Positions 8,280 through 15,613 of a DNA stretch of 32,246 nt are shown one piece after another (within the stretch, counting starts at the first letter, position 1; each line of letters opens with the position of its first letter). The position numbers were made by a program, and so were the translations under genes. The notes beneath the pieces are model-generated. The model was not told the origin of the DNA and made no database searches. It saw nothing but the letters and a program-made list of their open reading frames with translations. The stretch comes from JAQIBY01 sp034658655. GTDB taxonomy: Bacteria; Bacteroidota; Bacteroidia; Bacteroidales; ML635J-15. The DNA is taken from assembly GCA_034658655.1 (NCBI GenBank), contig JAYEFQ010000137.1:1-32246 (forward strand). Direction: 5' to 3'.

Positions 8280-8472
8280 ACCGATTGTGATTCAAAACTA
8301 CCGATATGCTTTGCCTATCGGTGTTGAATCTACATCGGCATTATACTTGCAATTTTGATTAATAAATGGTATAACTATTCAGACGCATTTGAAACGATAG
8401 CACGATAGCACGATAATACGCCACATGGAGGATGCAAAAAAAAAATATGGGACACTGGATATCAAACAAGAG
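8280..8472 (+). repeat. ~195 bp dispersed repeat, copy 2
   Basis: This second copy of the sequence at 33-229 has the same orientation and lies in a 364 bp gene-free stretch (8232-8595). Relative to copy 1 it has a shorter hairpin loop (CCGATA TGCTTTGCC TATCGG), an extra 8 bp GCACGATA unit, and a pure 10-A run at the former start-codon region. The DUF4190-like coding sequence that follows copy 1 is absent here; the match stops at CAAACAAGAG. The flanking remainder of this gap holds a 24 bp palindrome and no gene. Confidence 0.85.
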
Positions 8473-8488
8473 GTTGCAACCTCTTGTT
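8465..8488. repeat. 24 bp perfect palindrome at the end of repeat copy 2
   Basis: The arms AACAAGAGGTTG and CAACCTCTTGTT are directly adjacent, so the 24 bp are their own reverse complement. It straddles the right edge of repeat copy 2. There is no loop and no T-run on either side, so it is a poor intrinsic terminator. It could be a protein-binding site or part of another repeat. Confidence 0.7.
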
Positions 8489-8595
8489 GATTCCAATGTT
8501 CTTTCTCAGATTTGCGGTAACGAGCTACTTTTACTGATACTGATTAGTTACAATTTATTTACTTGCCTTTGATGCTGGATAAGAAAACAATCCCC

Positions 8596-10311
8596 TTAAT
8601 ATCTCCGTGGTTTACCGCTACGTTTTTTCTTACGTTTCTTCTCTCTCGGTTCCATGGAAGCATTGGAATTATCATCCGGTTTTGACAACTCAACTCTCAA
8701 CTGAATACTTCCGTATTTTTGATTTTGAAAGGCACTCAATACAGTTTCTGCATGCGATGAATCAACTTCAAAAAACGAAAAGTTCCGCATAATATCAACT
8801 TTTCCAATTTCAATATCACGGGTTCTTGTTTTCTCGTTAATCAGACCAATCAAATTATGTACCTTAACGTGTTGTTTTTCACCGACGTTAATAAAGAATC
8901 TCGTAAAATTTTCATCTGAGAAGTCAAGCTTTGATTTCTCTTTTTTAGATTTCCCTTTGGTTTTAGTTTTTGCTCTTCTATCCTCCTGAGAAACATTAAG
9001 ATCTTTTGCATTTTTATAGTACTCAACAAACCGATTAAATTCATTAAAGAGAAAGCGTTTCAAAAGTTCATCGCGATCAAGCCAACTCATTTTTTTCTGA
9101 ATTTGTTCCCAATATGGAGCGATACTATCTTCATCAACAATAATATTTTCAATATTATCCATCAATGAATACAGGCGTTTTTCAACAATTTCCTCACCTG
9201 AGGGAATCATTTTTTTTGCAATCTTTTGTCCGACTACTTGCTCCAATGTTTTAATTCTTCGACCTTCTCTGGCATGGCTGATAATCACAGAAACCCCTTG
9301 TTTGCCTGCACGTCCGGTTCTTCCGCTACGATGAATATAAATTTCGGGATCATCGGGCAAGTTATAATTCAACACATGTGTTAAATTATTAATATCCAAG
9401 CCTCTGGCAGCTACATCTGTTGCAACAAGTAATTGAATATGCTGTTTACGAAATGAATCCATTACTGTATCACGCTGCGCCTGTGACAAATCGCCATGCA
9501 ATGCATCAGCAGAATAGCCATCATTTATAAGCTGATCTGCCACATCTCGAGTTTCTACTCTAGTTCGGCAAAAAACAATACCATAAATTTTAGGATTGTT
9601 ATCAACTAAGCGTTTCAATGCAATATAGCGATCAGCAGCACGAACAATATAAACTTCATGCCTCACATTTCCTGTACCTGCATTTTTGGTTCCGCTGACA
9701 ATTTCCACTGGGTTATTCATGTACAACTTCGTAATGCGCCTAACTTCATTTGGCATGGTTGCAGAAAACAATAAAGTTTGCCTACCCTTTGGTGTTCCTT
9801 CCAAAATCGCATCTAAATCATCACGAAAACCCATATTCAGCATTTCATCAGCCTCATCGAGAACCAACCAACGAATGTTATTAACTTTTAGTTTTCGACG
9901 TTTCATCAAATCCAGAGTACGTCCGGGTGTTCCAACAACAACCTGAGGATTAGCTCTTAATCCACGAATTTGTGTCTCAATATTTGCACCTCCGTAAACA
10001 GCAACCGTTTTGAATTGCTCAGTATGTTGTGAATACTTTTTAAAATCACGCGTAATTTGCAAACAGAGTTCACGTGTCGGACACAAAATTAAAGCCTGTA
10101 TATTTAGATTCTTAATGTCAATTTGCTGAATCAGCGGCAAACCAAATCCTGCTGTTTTACCAGTGCCTGTCTGTGCTAAACCAATAACATCACGCTCTGA
10201 TGATAAAATTTCAGGAATCACTTTTTCCTGAATTTCTGTGGGCTGTTCAAAGCCTAATTCTTGAATTGCTTGAAGAATTTCTTCGCTCAAGCCCATTGTT
10301 TTAAAATTCAT
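8596..10311 (-). CDS. DEAD-box RNA helicase with DbpA-type RNA-binding domain
   Basis: A 571-residue ATP-dependent RNA helicase. The Q motif (GFEQPTEIQ) and Walker A AQTGTGKT (residues 46-53) come first, then PTREL, the DEAD box at residues 152-155, SAT (FSATMP), and the helicase C motifs VATDVAARGLD and HRSGRTGR. After a basic linker (KTKTKGKSKKEKSK) there is a DbpA-type RRM-like domain (FTRFFINVGEKQHVKVHNLIGLI...FFEVDSSHA), then a basic tail (KKRKKKRSGKPRRY). Such proteins act in ribosome assembly, cold adaptation and mRNA turnover. The gene has a ~120 nt structured leader and is divergent from the dehydrogenase gene at 10573. CshA/DeaD-like is the best description; the exact orthologue is not assigned. 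Confidence 0.9.
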   Translation of the reverse strand: MNFKTMGLSEEILQAIQELGFEQPTEIQEKVIPEILSSERDVIGLAQTGTGKTAGFGLPLIQQIDIKNLNIQALILCPTRELCLQITRDFKKYSQHTEQFKTVAVYGGANIETQIRGLRANPQVVVGTPGRTLDLMKRRKLKVNNIRWLVLDEADEMLNMGFRDDLDAILEGTPKGRQTLLFSATMPNEVRRITKLYMNNPVEIVSGTKNAGTGNVRHEVYIVRAADRYIALKRLVDNNPKIYGIVFCRTRVETRDVADQLINDGYSADALHGDLSQAQRDTVMDSFRKQHIQLLVATDVAARGLDINNLTHVLNYNLPDDPEIYIHRSGRTGRAGKQGVSVIISHAREGRRIKTLEQVVGQKIAKKMIPSGEEIVEKRLYSLMDNIENIIVDEDSIAPYWEQIQKKMSWLDRDELLKRFLFNEFNRFVEYYKNAKDLNVSQEDRRAKTKTKGKSKKEKSKLDFSDENFTRFFINVGEKQHVKVHNLIGLINEKTRTRDIEIGKVDIMRNFSFFEVDSSHAETVLSAFQNQKYGSIQLRVELSKPDDNSNASMEPREKKRKKKRSGKPRRY

Positions 10312-10435
10312 ATTCTATTTTTTAGTCCAGCTTTACACCATATAATTACTGGATACAACAATTGGTGTAAAATTGCCGGCCGGGCAGCCTGTGGACTTTC
10401 CAAATAGCAATCAATTACACCTGATTTCCTTAATC
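10312..10435 (-). promoter_or_regulatory. Structured leader of the DEAD-box helicase mRNA
   Basis: If transcription starts just downstream of the -7 box at 10441-10448, the helicase mRNA has a ~120 nt leader with several pairable segments. The segment TTTACACCA (minus strand, 10371-10363) can pair with TGGTGTAAA (10340-10332), 9 bp. Its core TTACACC can instead pair with the earlier GGTGTAA (10421-10415), 7 bp. AGTCCA (10397-10392) and TGGACT (10329-10324) can close the downstream structure. The alternative pairings suggest a conformational switch, for example thermal or autoregulatory, as known for some cold-shock helicase mRNAs. No known riboswitch class was recognised. Confidence 0.4.
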
Positions 10436-10440
10436 GGCTG

Positions 10441-10448
10441 CAAAGGTA
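10441..10448 (-). promoter_or_regulatory. Candidate -7 box of the helicase promoter
   Basis: On the minus strand this reads TACCTTTG, the Bacteroidota -7 consensus TAnnTTTG. There is no TTG at the ideal distance upstream. Confidence 0.45.
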
Positions 10449-10522
10449 GTATAAATAAATTTGATTCTTCACTGAATTTTCGAAACATTAATGCCCCCAC
10501 GTATTAAACAAAAACAAAGGAT

Positions 10523-10552
10523 TTGTAAAGTATGAATTATTCACTAATTTTA
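10523..10552 (+). promoter_or_regulatory. Candidate promoter of the dehydrogenase gene
   Basis: TTG at 10523-10525 and TAATTTTA at 10545-10552 are separated by 19 nt, the Bacteroidota spacing, with one mismatch to TAnnTTTG at the last base. It lies 20 nt before the ATG at 10573. Confidence 0.45.
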
Positions 10553-10572
10553 CGCATTCAAAATTATAGCCT

Positions 10573-11796
10573 ATGAAACCCATAAAAATTGCAGTGCTGA
10601 AAGAAACAAAAACACCCCCAGACAGACGTGTTGTTTTAACTCCTGTTCAGGTGATGAAGGTAAAAGCACAATTTCCTCATGTTGATGTAGTTATTCAACC
10701 AAGTGAACTCAGATGTTATAAAGATGAAGAGTATGAAAGGCTAGAGATTACCATGCAAGAAGATGTTTCCGATTGCGACATTTTAATAGGTGTGAAAGAA
10801 GCTAAAATAAACACGCTACTTATGGGAAAAAAATACATGTTTTTTTCCCACACACATAAAAAGCAAGATTATAATCGTCCTCTATTAAACGCTTTCATTG
10901 ATAAAAAGATTCAAATTATAGATCATGAGTGTCTCACAGATAATCATGGAATCAGACTCGTTGCTTTTGGCCGTTGGGCTGGAATTGTCGGAGCATATAA
11001 TGGCCTAATTGCTTATGGAAAACGCACGGGAAACTATGATTTACCACGTGCAAAAGATTGTTTCAACATGCAACAAATGCTGCAAGAAGTGGAGCATGTA
11101 CAGTTACCACCAAATTTCAAAATATTAATTACAGGTGGCGGACGAGTTGCAAACGGCGCCTTGGAAACCTTAGAACCACTCTATCTTAACAAAGTTAGCC
11201 CAGAAGATTTTTTAACAAAAACCTTTGACGAACCGGTGCTTTGTCAAATTGATGCCAATCAATATGTGGAATTAAAAGAGGGCGGGTGGAAAGACTTTCC
11301 TCACTTTTTCGATAATCCATCAGACTATAAATCAACATTTAAGCGATTAAGCAAGGTTGCTGATATGTGGATTGCATGCCACTTCCACGACCCAAATAGT
11401 CCTGCATTTCTAAAACCAGAGGATTATCGTGAACCGGATTTTAATATTAAAGTAATTGCAGATGTGAGTTGTGATATTGCCGGTCCAATTCCATCCACTT
11501 TAAGAGCATCCACAATTACTGACCCATTTTACGGATACGACCCTGTTAAAGAAAAAGAAGCCAACCCATGGAACAAAAAAAATATTTCTGTAATGGCAGT
11601 AGATAACCTCCCTGGGGAATTACCGCGCGATGCTTCCGAAGCATTTGGGGAACGTTTAATTGATGTTGTTTTTCCTTATATATTTGATTCGGACAATCCA
11701 GACAATGAAGTTGTAATGCGTGCTAGTATTACAAAAGATGGAAAATTAACTAGAGATTACACCTACCTTCATGACTTTTTGGAGGGGAAAGAATAA
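10573..11796 (+). CDS. NAD(P)-dependent alanine dehydrogenase/saccharopine dehydrogenase-like enzyme
   Basis: A 407-residue protein of the alanine dehydrogenase/PNT N-terminal superfamily. The N-terminus IAVLKETKTPPDRRVVLTP is the typical AlaDH/PNT entry with the substrate-binding RR. DHECLTDNHGIRLVAFGRWAGIVGAYNGL resembles the LYS1-type saccharopine dehydrogenase signature. The dinucleotide-binding loop is ITGGGRVANGAL (about residues 195-206). IADVSCDIAGPIPSTLRAST and VDNLPGELPRDAS are also typical of the saccharopine-dehydrogenase-like Bacteroidota group. It probably performs an NAD(P)-linked oxidative or reductive amination on an amino acid; the actual substrate is not determined. It is a monocistronic unit ending at a strong hairpin shared with rpe. 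Confidence 0.75.
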   Translation: MKPIKIAVLKETKTPPDRRVVLTPVQVMKVKAQFPHVDVVIQPSELRCYKDEEYERLEITMQEDVSDCDILIGVKEAKINTLLMGKKYMFFSHTHKKQDYNRPLLNAFIDKKIQIIDHECLTDNHGIRLVAFGRWAGIVGAYNGLIAYGKRTGNYDLPRAKDCFNMQQMLQEVEHVQLPPNFKILITGGGRVANGALETLEPLYLNKVSPEDFLTKTFDEPVLCQIDANQYVELKEGGWKDFPHFFDNPSDYKSTFKRLSKVADMWIACHFHDPNSPAFLKPEDYREPDFNIKVIADVSCDIAGPIPSTLRASTITDPFYGYDPVKEKEANPWNKKNISVMAVDNLPGELPRDASEAFGERLIDVVFPYIFDSDNPDNEVVMRASITKDGKLTRDYTYLHDFLEGKE

Positions 11797-11821
11797 AGAA
11801 TTAATAGAAGTCTCCTATAAT

Positions 11822-11857
11822 AAAACATAGTCGTTTCAACTGAAGCGACCATGTTTT
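11822..11857. terminator. Bidirectional terminator between the dehydrogenase gene and rpe
   Basis: AAAACAT followed by GTCGTTTCA pairs with TGAAGCGAC and ATGTTTT around a 2 nt turn, giving a long stem with A-run on one side and T-run on the other. It lies between two convergent genes and can serve both. Confidence 0.8.
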
Positions 11858-12501
11858 TATGCCGATTTTAATTTTGAAATAACTTCAGTCGGAGTTTCCG
11901 CCTTAAATACCGCACTACCAGCCACAACAGACTCCACACCGGCATCAGCCAATACTCGGACATTATCAGGACTCACACCTCCATCAATTTGAATTATCAA
12001 ATCAGGATTCTTTTCGGCAGCCATTTGTTTTAACAATTTAATTTTATTGATGCTTTCGGAAATAAAACTTTGTCCACCAAAACCTGGATTTACAGACATA
12101 ATCAACACCATGTCCAAATCTGGCAAAATATGTGTAAGATTTGCTACCGGTGTATGTGGATTCAATGAAACACTAGCTTTCATCCCAGCAGCTTTTATCT
12201 GTTGAACACATCGATGCAAATGGGTTACCGCTTCATAATGCACAGTAAGTATATCGGCACCAGCAGCCTTAAACTCATCAACATACCGTTCCGGCTGAAC
12301 AATCATTAAATGAACATCCAACACTTTGCTTGTTAATTTACGAATTTGTGAAATGATAGGCATTCCAAATGTAATATTCGGAACAAAGACACCATCCATA
12401 ATATCGAGATGCAACCAATCAGCTTCCGATTCATTTAACATTTTTATTTCTGATGCTAGATTCATAAAATCTGCAGACAATAAAGAAGGAGCTACAATCA
12501 T
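11857..12501 (-). CDS. rpe: Ribulose-phosphate 3-epimerase
   Basis: A 214-residue TIM-barrel epimerase interconverting D-ribulose 5-phosphate and D-xylulose 5-phosphate in the pentose phosphate pathway. Visible signatures are the N-terminal APSLLSADF, HLDIMDGVFVPNITFG (metal and catalytic residues), DVHLMI, the VNPGFGGQSF phosphate-binding motif, and IDGGVSPDN near the C-terminus with the second catalytic aspartate. Length is typical (about 210-225). It lies downstream of the sigma factor gene on the same strand, separated by an intrinsic terminator, so it probably has its own promoter or depends on read-through. Confidence 0.95.
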   Translation of the reverse strand: MIVAPSLLSADFMNLASEIKMLNESEADWLHLDIMDGVFVPNITFGMPIISQIRKLTSKVLDVHLMIVQPERYVDEFKAAGADILTVHYEAVTHLHRCVQQIKAAGMKASVSLNPHTPVANLTHILPDLDMVLIMSVNPGFGGQSFISESINKIKLLKQMAAEKNPDLIIQIDGGVSPDNVRVLADAGVESVVAGSAVFKAETPTEVISKLKSA

Positions 12502-12530
12502 GAGTCAATAATTTTCACAAAGAAACAAAA

Positions 12531-12554
12531 AAAATCCCGAAAATTCGGGATTTT
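12531..12554 (-). terminator. Intrinsic terminator of the primary sigma factor gene
   Basis: On the minus strand, AAAATCCCGAA pairs with TTCGGGATTTT around a short turn and is followed by a T-run (TTTTTTTTG). The left base of the stem overlaps the TAA stop of the sigma gene. Confidence 0.85.
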
Positions 12555-13419
12555 ATGTCAGATAACTTCTGAGTTTTTTATGTCTTGTACTTTGTTTTAA
12601 ACGTCTTATGCAAGACTCCTTCACTTGTCTCACCCGCTCACGAGTCAAGCCGTAAATTTCACCAATTTCCTCAAGACTATGTGCGTAATAGCCGTTTAAG
12701 CCATAGTACATTTTAATAATTTCTGCCTCTCGCTTATTCAACACACGAAGGGTACGATTAATTTCTTGAGTCAAACCTTCTTTCATAAGTACATCATCCG
12801 GGGGTGTTGACTCTTCAGACTTGAGTAAATCTTCAACGGTTCCATCATCACCATCATTACCAATGGGTTTATTTAAAGACAGTTTTCTTTGAGAGCTCTG
12901 CACTACGCCTTTAATTTCATCGGGTGACATTTCAATAATTACAGAAATTTCTTCGTTAGTAGGCTCACGTTGAAATACTTGCTCCAAGCTAATTTTAGCT
13001 GAATTAATTTTTTGCAGATTTCCAATTTTATTCAAGGGCAAACGAATCGTTCTACCTTGTACTGCCAATGAATGCAAAATAGATTGACGTATCCACCACA
13101 CCGCATAGGAAATAAATTTAAAGCCACGCGTTTCATCAAAACGCTGGGCAGCTTTAATCAAACCAAGGTTTCCTTCATTTACTAAGTCCTGCAAATTCAG
13201 ACCCTGATTTTGATATTGCTTAGCAACAGACACAACAAAGCGTAAATTCGCCTGAACCAACTTGTCAAGTGCAGCCCGATCTCCTTGTTTAATACGACGC
13301 GCAATTTCAATTTCCTCGTCTGAAGAAATCAAATCGAGCTTGCCAATCTCCTGCAGATAGCGTTCAAATGCAGGAGTATCGCGATTCGTAATTTGTCTTG
13401 TTATCTTTAGTTGTCTCAT
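12553..13419 (-). CDS. rpoD: Primary RNA polymerase sigma factor (RpoD/SigA, Bacteroidota type)
   Basis: A 288-residue group-1-like sigma factor that lacks region 1.1, as is usual in Bacteroidota. Region 1.2 is seen in PAFERYLQEIGKLDLIS, and region 2 in VQANLRFVVSVAKQYQNQGLNLQDLVNEGNLGLIKAAQRFD...FKFISYAVWWIRQSI (core binding and -10 recognition). Region 3 is ISLEQVFQREPTNEEIS, and region 4 is EAEIIKMYYGLNG...SLEEIGEIYGLTRERVRQVKE with its helix-turn-helix. It is the housekeeping sigma factor that would read the TTG-19-TAnnTTTG promoters annotated here. An acidic linker (GNDGDDGTVEDLLKSEE) separates regions 3 and 4. Confidence 0.95.
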   Translation of the reverse strand: MRQLKITRQITNRDTPAFERYLQEIGKLDLISSDEEIEIARRIKQGDRAALDKLVQANLRFVVSVAKQYQNQGLNLQDLVNEGNLGLIKAAQRFDETRGFKFISYAVWWIRQSILHSLAVQGRTIRLPLNKIGNLQKINSAKISLEQVFQREPTNEEISVIIEMSPDEIKGVVQSSQRKLSLNKPIGNDGDDGTVEDLLKSEESTPPDDVLMKEGLTQEINRTLRVLNKREAEIIKMYYGLNGYYAHSLEEIGEIYGLTRERVRQVKESCIRRLKQSTRHKKLRSYLT

Positions 13420-13557
13420 TTTTTTATCTCAATTCTATATGTTAAGACGTATTCAATTTCCAATTGGTTGCCCATAAATTTTCATTAAATCACAGATTCT
13501 GCCAAAATCATGTTATATCAATAAAAACAAATGAATACAAAATTTGTTGAATAATTT

Positions 13558-13587
13558 TTGGTTAATCAAATAATAGGTTTACCTTTG
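13558..13587 (+). promoter_or_regulatory. Promoter of rho
   Basis: TTG (13558-13560) and TACCTTTG (13580-13587) are spaced by exactly 19 nt, a full match to the Bacteroidota consensus. This leaves a leader of about 85-90 AT-rich nt before the rho ATG. The rest of the 262 bp gap between the sigma gene and rho shows no gene. Confidence 0.7.
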
Positions 13588-13681
13588 CTTCAAATTACAA
13601 AAATAAACGATTGAGTATATTTCAAAAACATTTTATTTAAATCCAAATTTTTATTTATCTTACCAAAATTTTGTCATATTC

Positions 13682-15505
13682 ATGTACGACATTCTTGAAT
13701 TAAATCAGAAAAAACTTCCTGAATTACGTTTAATTGGAAAAGAATTAAACATTAAGAAATACAATTCTTACCGAAAAAAAGAATTGGTATATTCCATTCT
13801 AGATGCGCAAGCCATTCAGGAATCACAAAACGCAGGGAAAAAGAAAGTGGAGAAGGATGCGAAACAAAAACCATCAAACCCCACAAATACTAACAAAGGA
13901 GAACGAAAAACTCGTCCGAGACGCCGTATTGAAAAGATTGCATCAGCGGATCCTGATGAAAATAAAATAAAATTCAACACTAAAAAAGTAGAACCAGAGG
14001 AGCCAAAGAAAGCGCCTGAAACTGCGGCACCAACAAAAACGGAGGATAATATAAACCACCGAAAACGCAGACGGCACGTTGAAATTCCAAAAAAAAATAA
14101 ACCGGTAGCGAAACAAGCGGATAAAGAGAAAAAACCTCAAAAAGCGGAGGTGAAACAAGAAGCGAAAGCGCCAAAACCGCCACAGAAAAATGAAAGAGAA
14201 ATTAAAACGCCTACACTCGACCATGATACGAAGAAAAATTACTACCTAAAGAAAAATATAGAAGCCCGAGAACAAAACAATAAAAATTCAGGTTTAAACA
14301 AAAAAAATAAACTTAAAGATAAAAAATCTGAAAACAGAAATGATTTCCCGAAAGACAAACATAAAGATAACACCCCATTTGATTTTAACGGACTGATTAC
14401 CAGCAATGGAGTTTTAGAAATCATGCAGGATGGTTTTGGATTTTTACGTTCATCAGATTTTAATTATCTCAGTAGCCCAGATGATATTTATGTTTCACAA
14501 TCTCAAATTAAATTATTTGGGTTAAAAACTGGAGACACTGTTGAAGGATTGATTCGCCCCCCTAAAGAAGGAGAAAAATATTTCCCTTTAATTAAGATTA
14601 AGAGCATTAATGGTAGAACACCGGAATTTGTCCGTGATCGCATACCATTTGAGCATTTAACTCCAATTTTTCCAGATGAAAAATTCAAAATCTTAGGAAA
14701 TAATCAATCCAATTTAAGTACTCGATTGATTGATTTATTTTCCCCGATAGGAAAAGGTCAACGTGGACTTATTGTTTCGCAACCGAAAACCGGAAAAACC
14801 GTATTATTGCAACAAGTTGCTAATGCCATTGCAGCCAATCACCCAGAGGTTTACCTCATGATTTTATTGATTGACGAACGCCCAGAAGAGGTGACAGATA
14901 TGGCACGTAACGTTGATGCAGAAGTTATTTCATCAACCTTTGACAAACCAGCAGAACGTCACGTAAAGGTTTCAAGCATTGTACTCGAAAAAGCAAAACG
15001 TATGGTTGAATGCGGGCATGATGTGGTTATCCTATTAGACTCTATTACTCGATTAGCACGTGCCTATAATACCGTAGCACCGGCATCCGGACGGGTATTA
15101 TCTGGAGGTGTTGATGCAAATGCTTTACATAAACCAAAACGTTTCTTCGGTGCTGCTCGTAATATTGAAAAAGGCGGGTCATTAACAATTCTTGCTACTG
15201 CACTGACAGAAACAGGATCTAAAATGGATGATGTTATTTTCGAGGAATTTAAAGGAACCGGTAATATGGAACTGCAGCTTGATCGTAAGCTTTCAAACCG
15301 TCGAATTTATCCTTCCATCGATATTACTGCCTCAAGTACACGTCGTGAAGACCTATTGTTAAATAAAGAAATGCTTAACCGGATATGGGTTCTAAGAAAC
15401 TTCTTGTCGGATATGAAACCTACTGAAGCAATGGACTTTATAAGACATAGGCTACCACAAACTAAGAGTAATGAGGAATTTCTTATTACGATGAATGACA
15501 AATAA
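13682..15505 (+). CDS. rho: Transcription termination factor Rho with long charged insertion
   Basis: A 607-residue hexameric RNA-dependent ATPase that ends transcripts. The N-terminal SAP-like Rho_N domain covers about residues 1-45 (LNQKKLPELRLIGKELNIKKY). Residues ~50-235 are a low-complexity insertion rich in Lys, Glu, Pro and Asn. The CSD-like RNA-binding domain follows (about 235-320, with NGVLEIMQDGFGFLRS). The ATPase domain carries QPKTGKT (Walker A, 367-373), LLIDERPEEVTDM and the Q-loop/R-loop region. E. coli Rho has ~420 residues, so the insertion accounts for the extra length. Similar insertions occur in other Bacteroidota Rho proteins, where in a Bacteroides species the disordered region promotes phase separation. 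The gene is followed by an intrinsic terminator. Confidence 0.95.
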   Translation: MYDILELNQKKLPELRLIGKELNIKKYNSYRKKELVYSILDAQAIQESQNAGKKKVEKDAKQKPSNPTNTNKGERKTRPRRRIEKIASADPDENKIKFNTKKVEPEEPKKAPETAAPTKTEDNINHRKRRRHVEIPKKNKPVAKQADKEKKPQKAEVKQEAKAPKPPQKNEREIKTPTLDHDTKKNYYLKKNIEAREQNNKNSGLNKKNKLKDKKSENRNDFPKDKHKDNTPFDFNGLITSNGVLEIMQDGFGFLRSSDFNYLSSPDDIYVSQSQIKLFGLKTGDTVEGLIRPPKEGEKYFPLIKIKSINGRTPEFVRDRIPFEHLTPIFPDEKFKILGNNQSNLSTRLIDLFSPIGKGQRGLIVSQPKTGKTVLLQQVANAIAANHPEVYLMILLIDERPEEVTDMARNVDAEVISSTFDKPAERHVKVSSIVLEKAKRMVECGHDVVILLDSITRLARAYNTVAPASGRVLSGGVDANALHKPKRFFGAARNIEKGGSLTILATALTETGSKMDDVIFEEFKGTGNMELQLDRKLSNRRIYPSIDITASSTRREDLLLNKEMLNRIWVLRNFLSDMKPTEAMDFIRHRLPQTKSNEEFLITMNDK

Positions 15506-15529
15506 ATTATTGTAATATCATAATATCTT

Positions 15530-15559
15530 AAAAGCACTTGTAATGAGTGCTTTTTTTTT
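15530..15559 (+). terminator. Intrinsic terminator of rho
   Basis: AAAGCACT and AGTGCTTT form an 8 bp stem around TGTAATG, followed by a run of T. It lies 25 nt after the rho stop codon. Confidence 0.85.
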
Positions 15560-15613
15560 GCAATACCGATTGTCAATCACTGTTGTCCGGTAAAAGTATA
15601 ATAATGACAGACT

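Noticed and set aside
13943..14224. Long antisense frames opposite the Rho insertion (also 13980-14183)
   Set aside because: They mirror the Lys/Glu-rich coding of rho; the product would be a low-complexity Phe/Arg/Leu string with no start signal.
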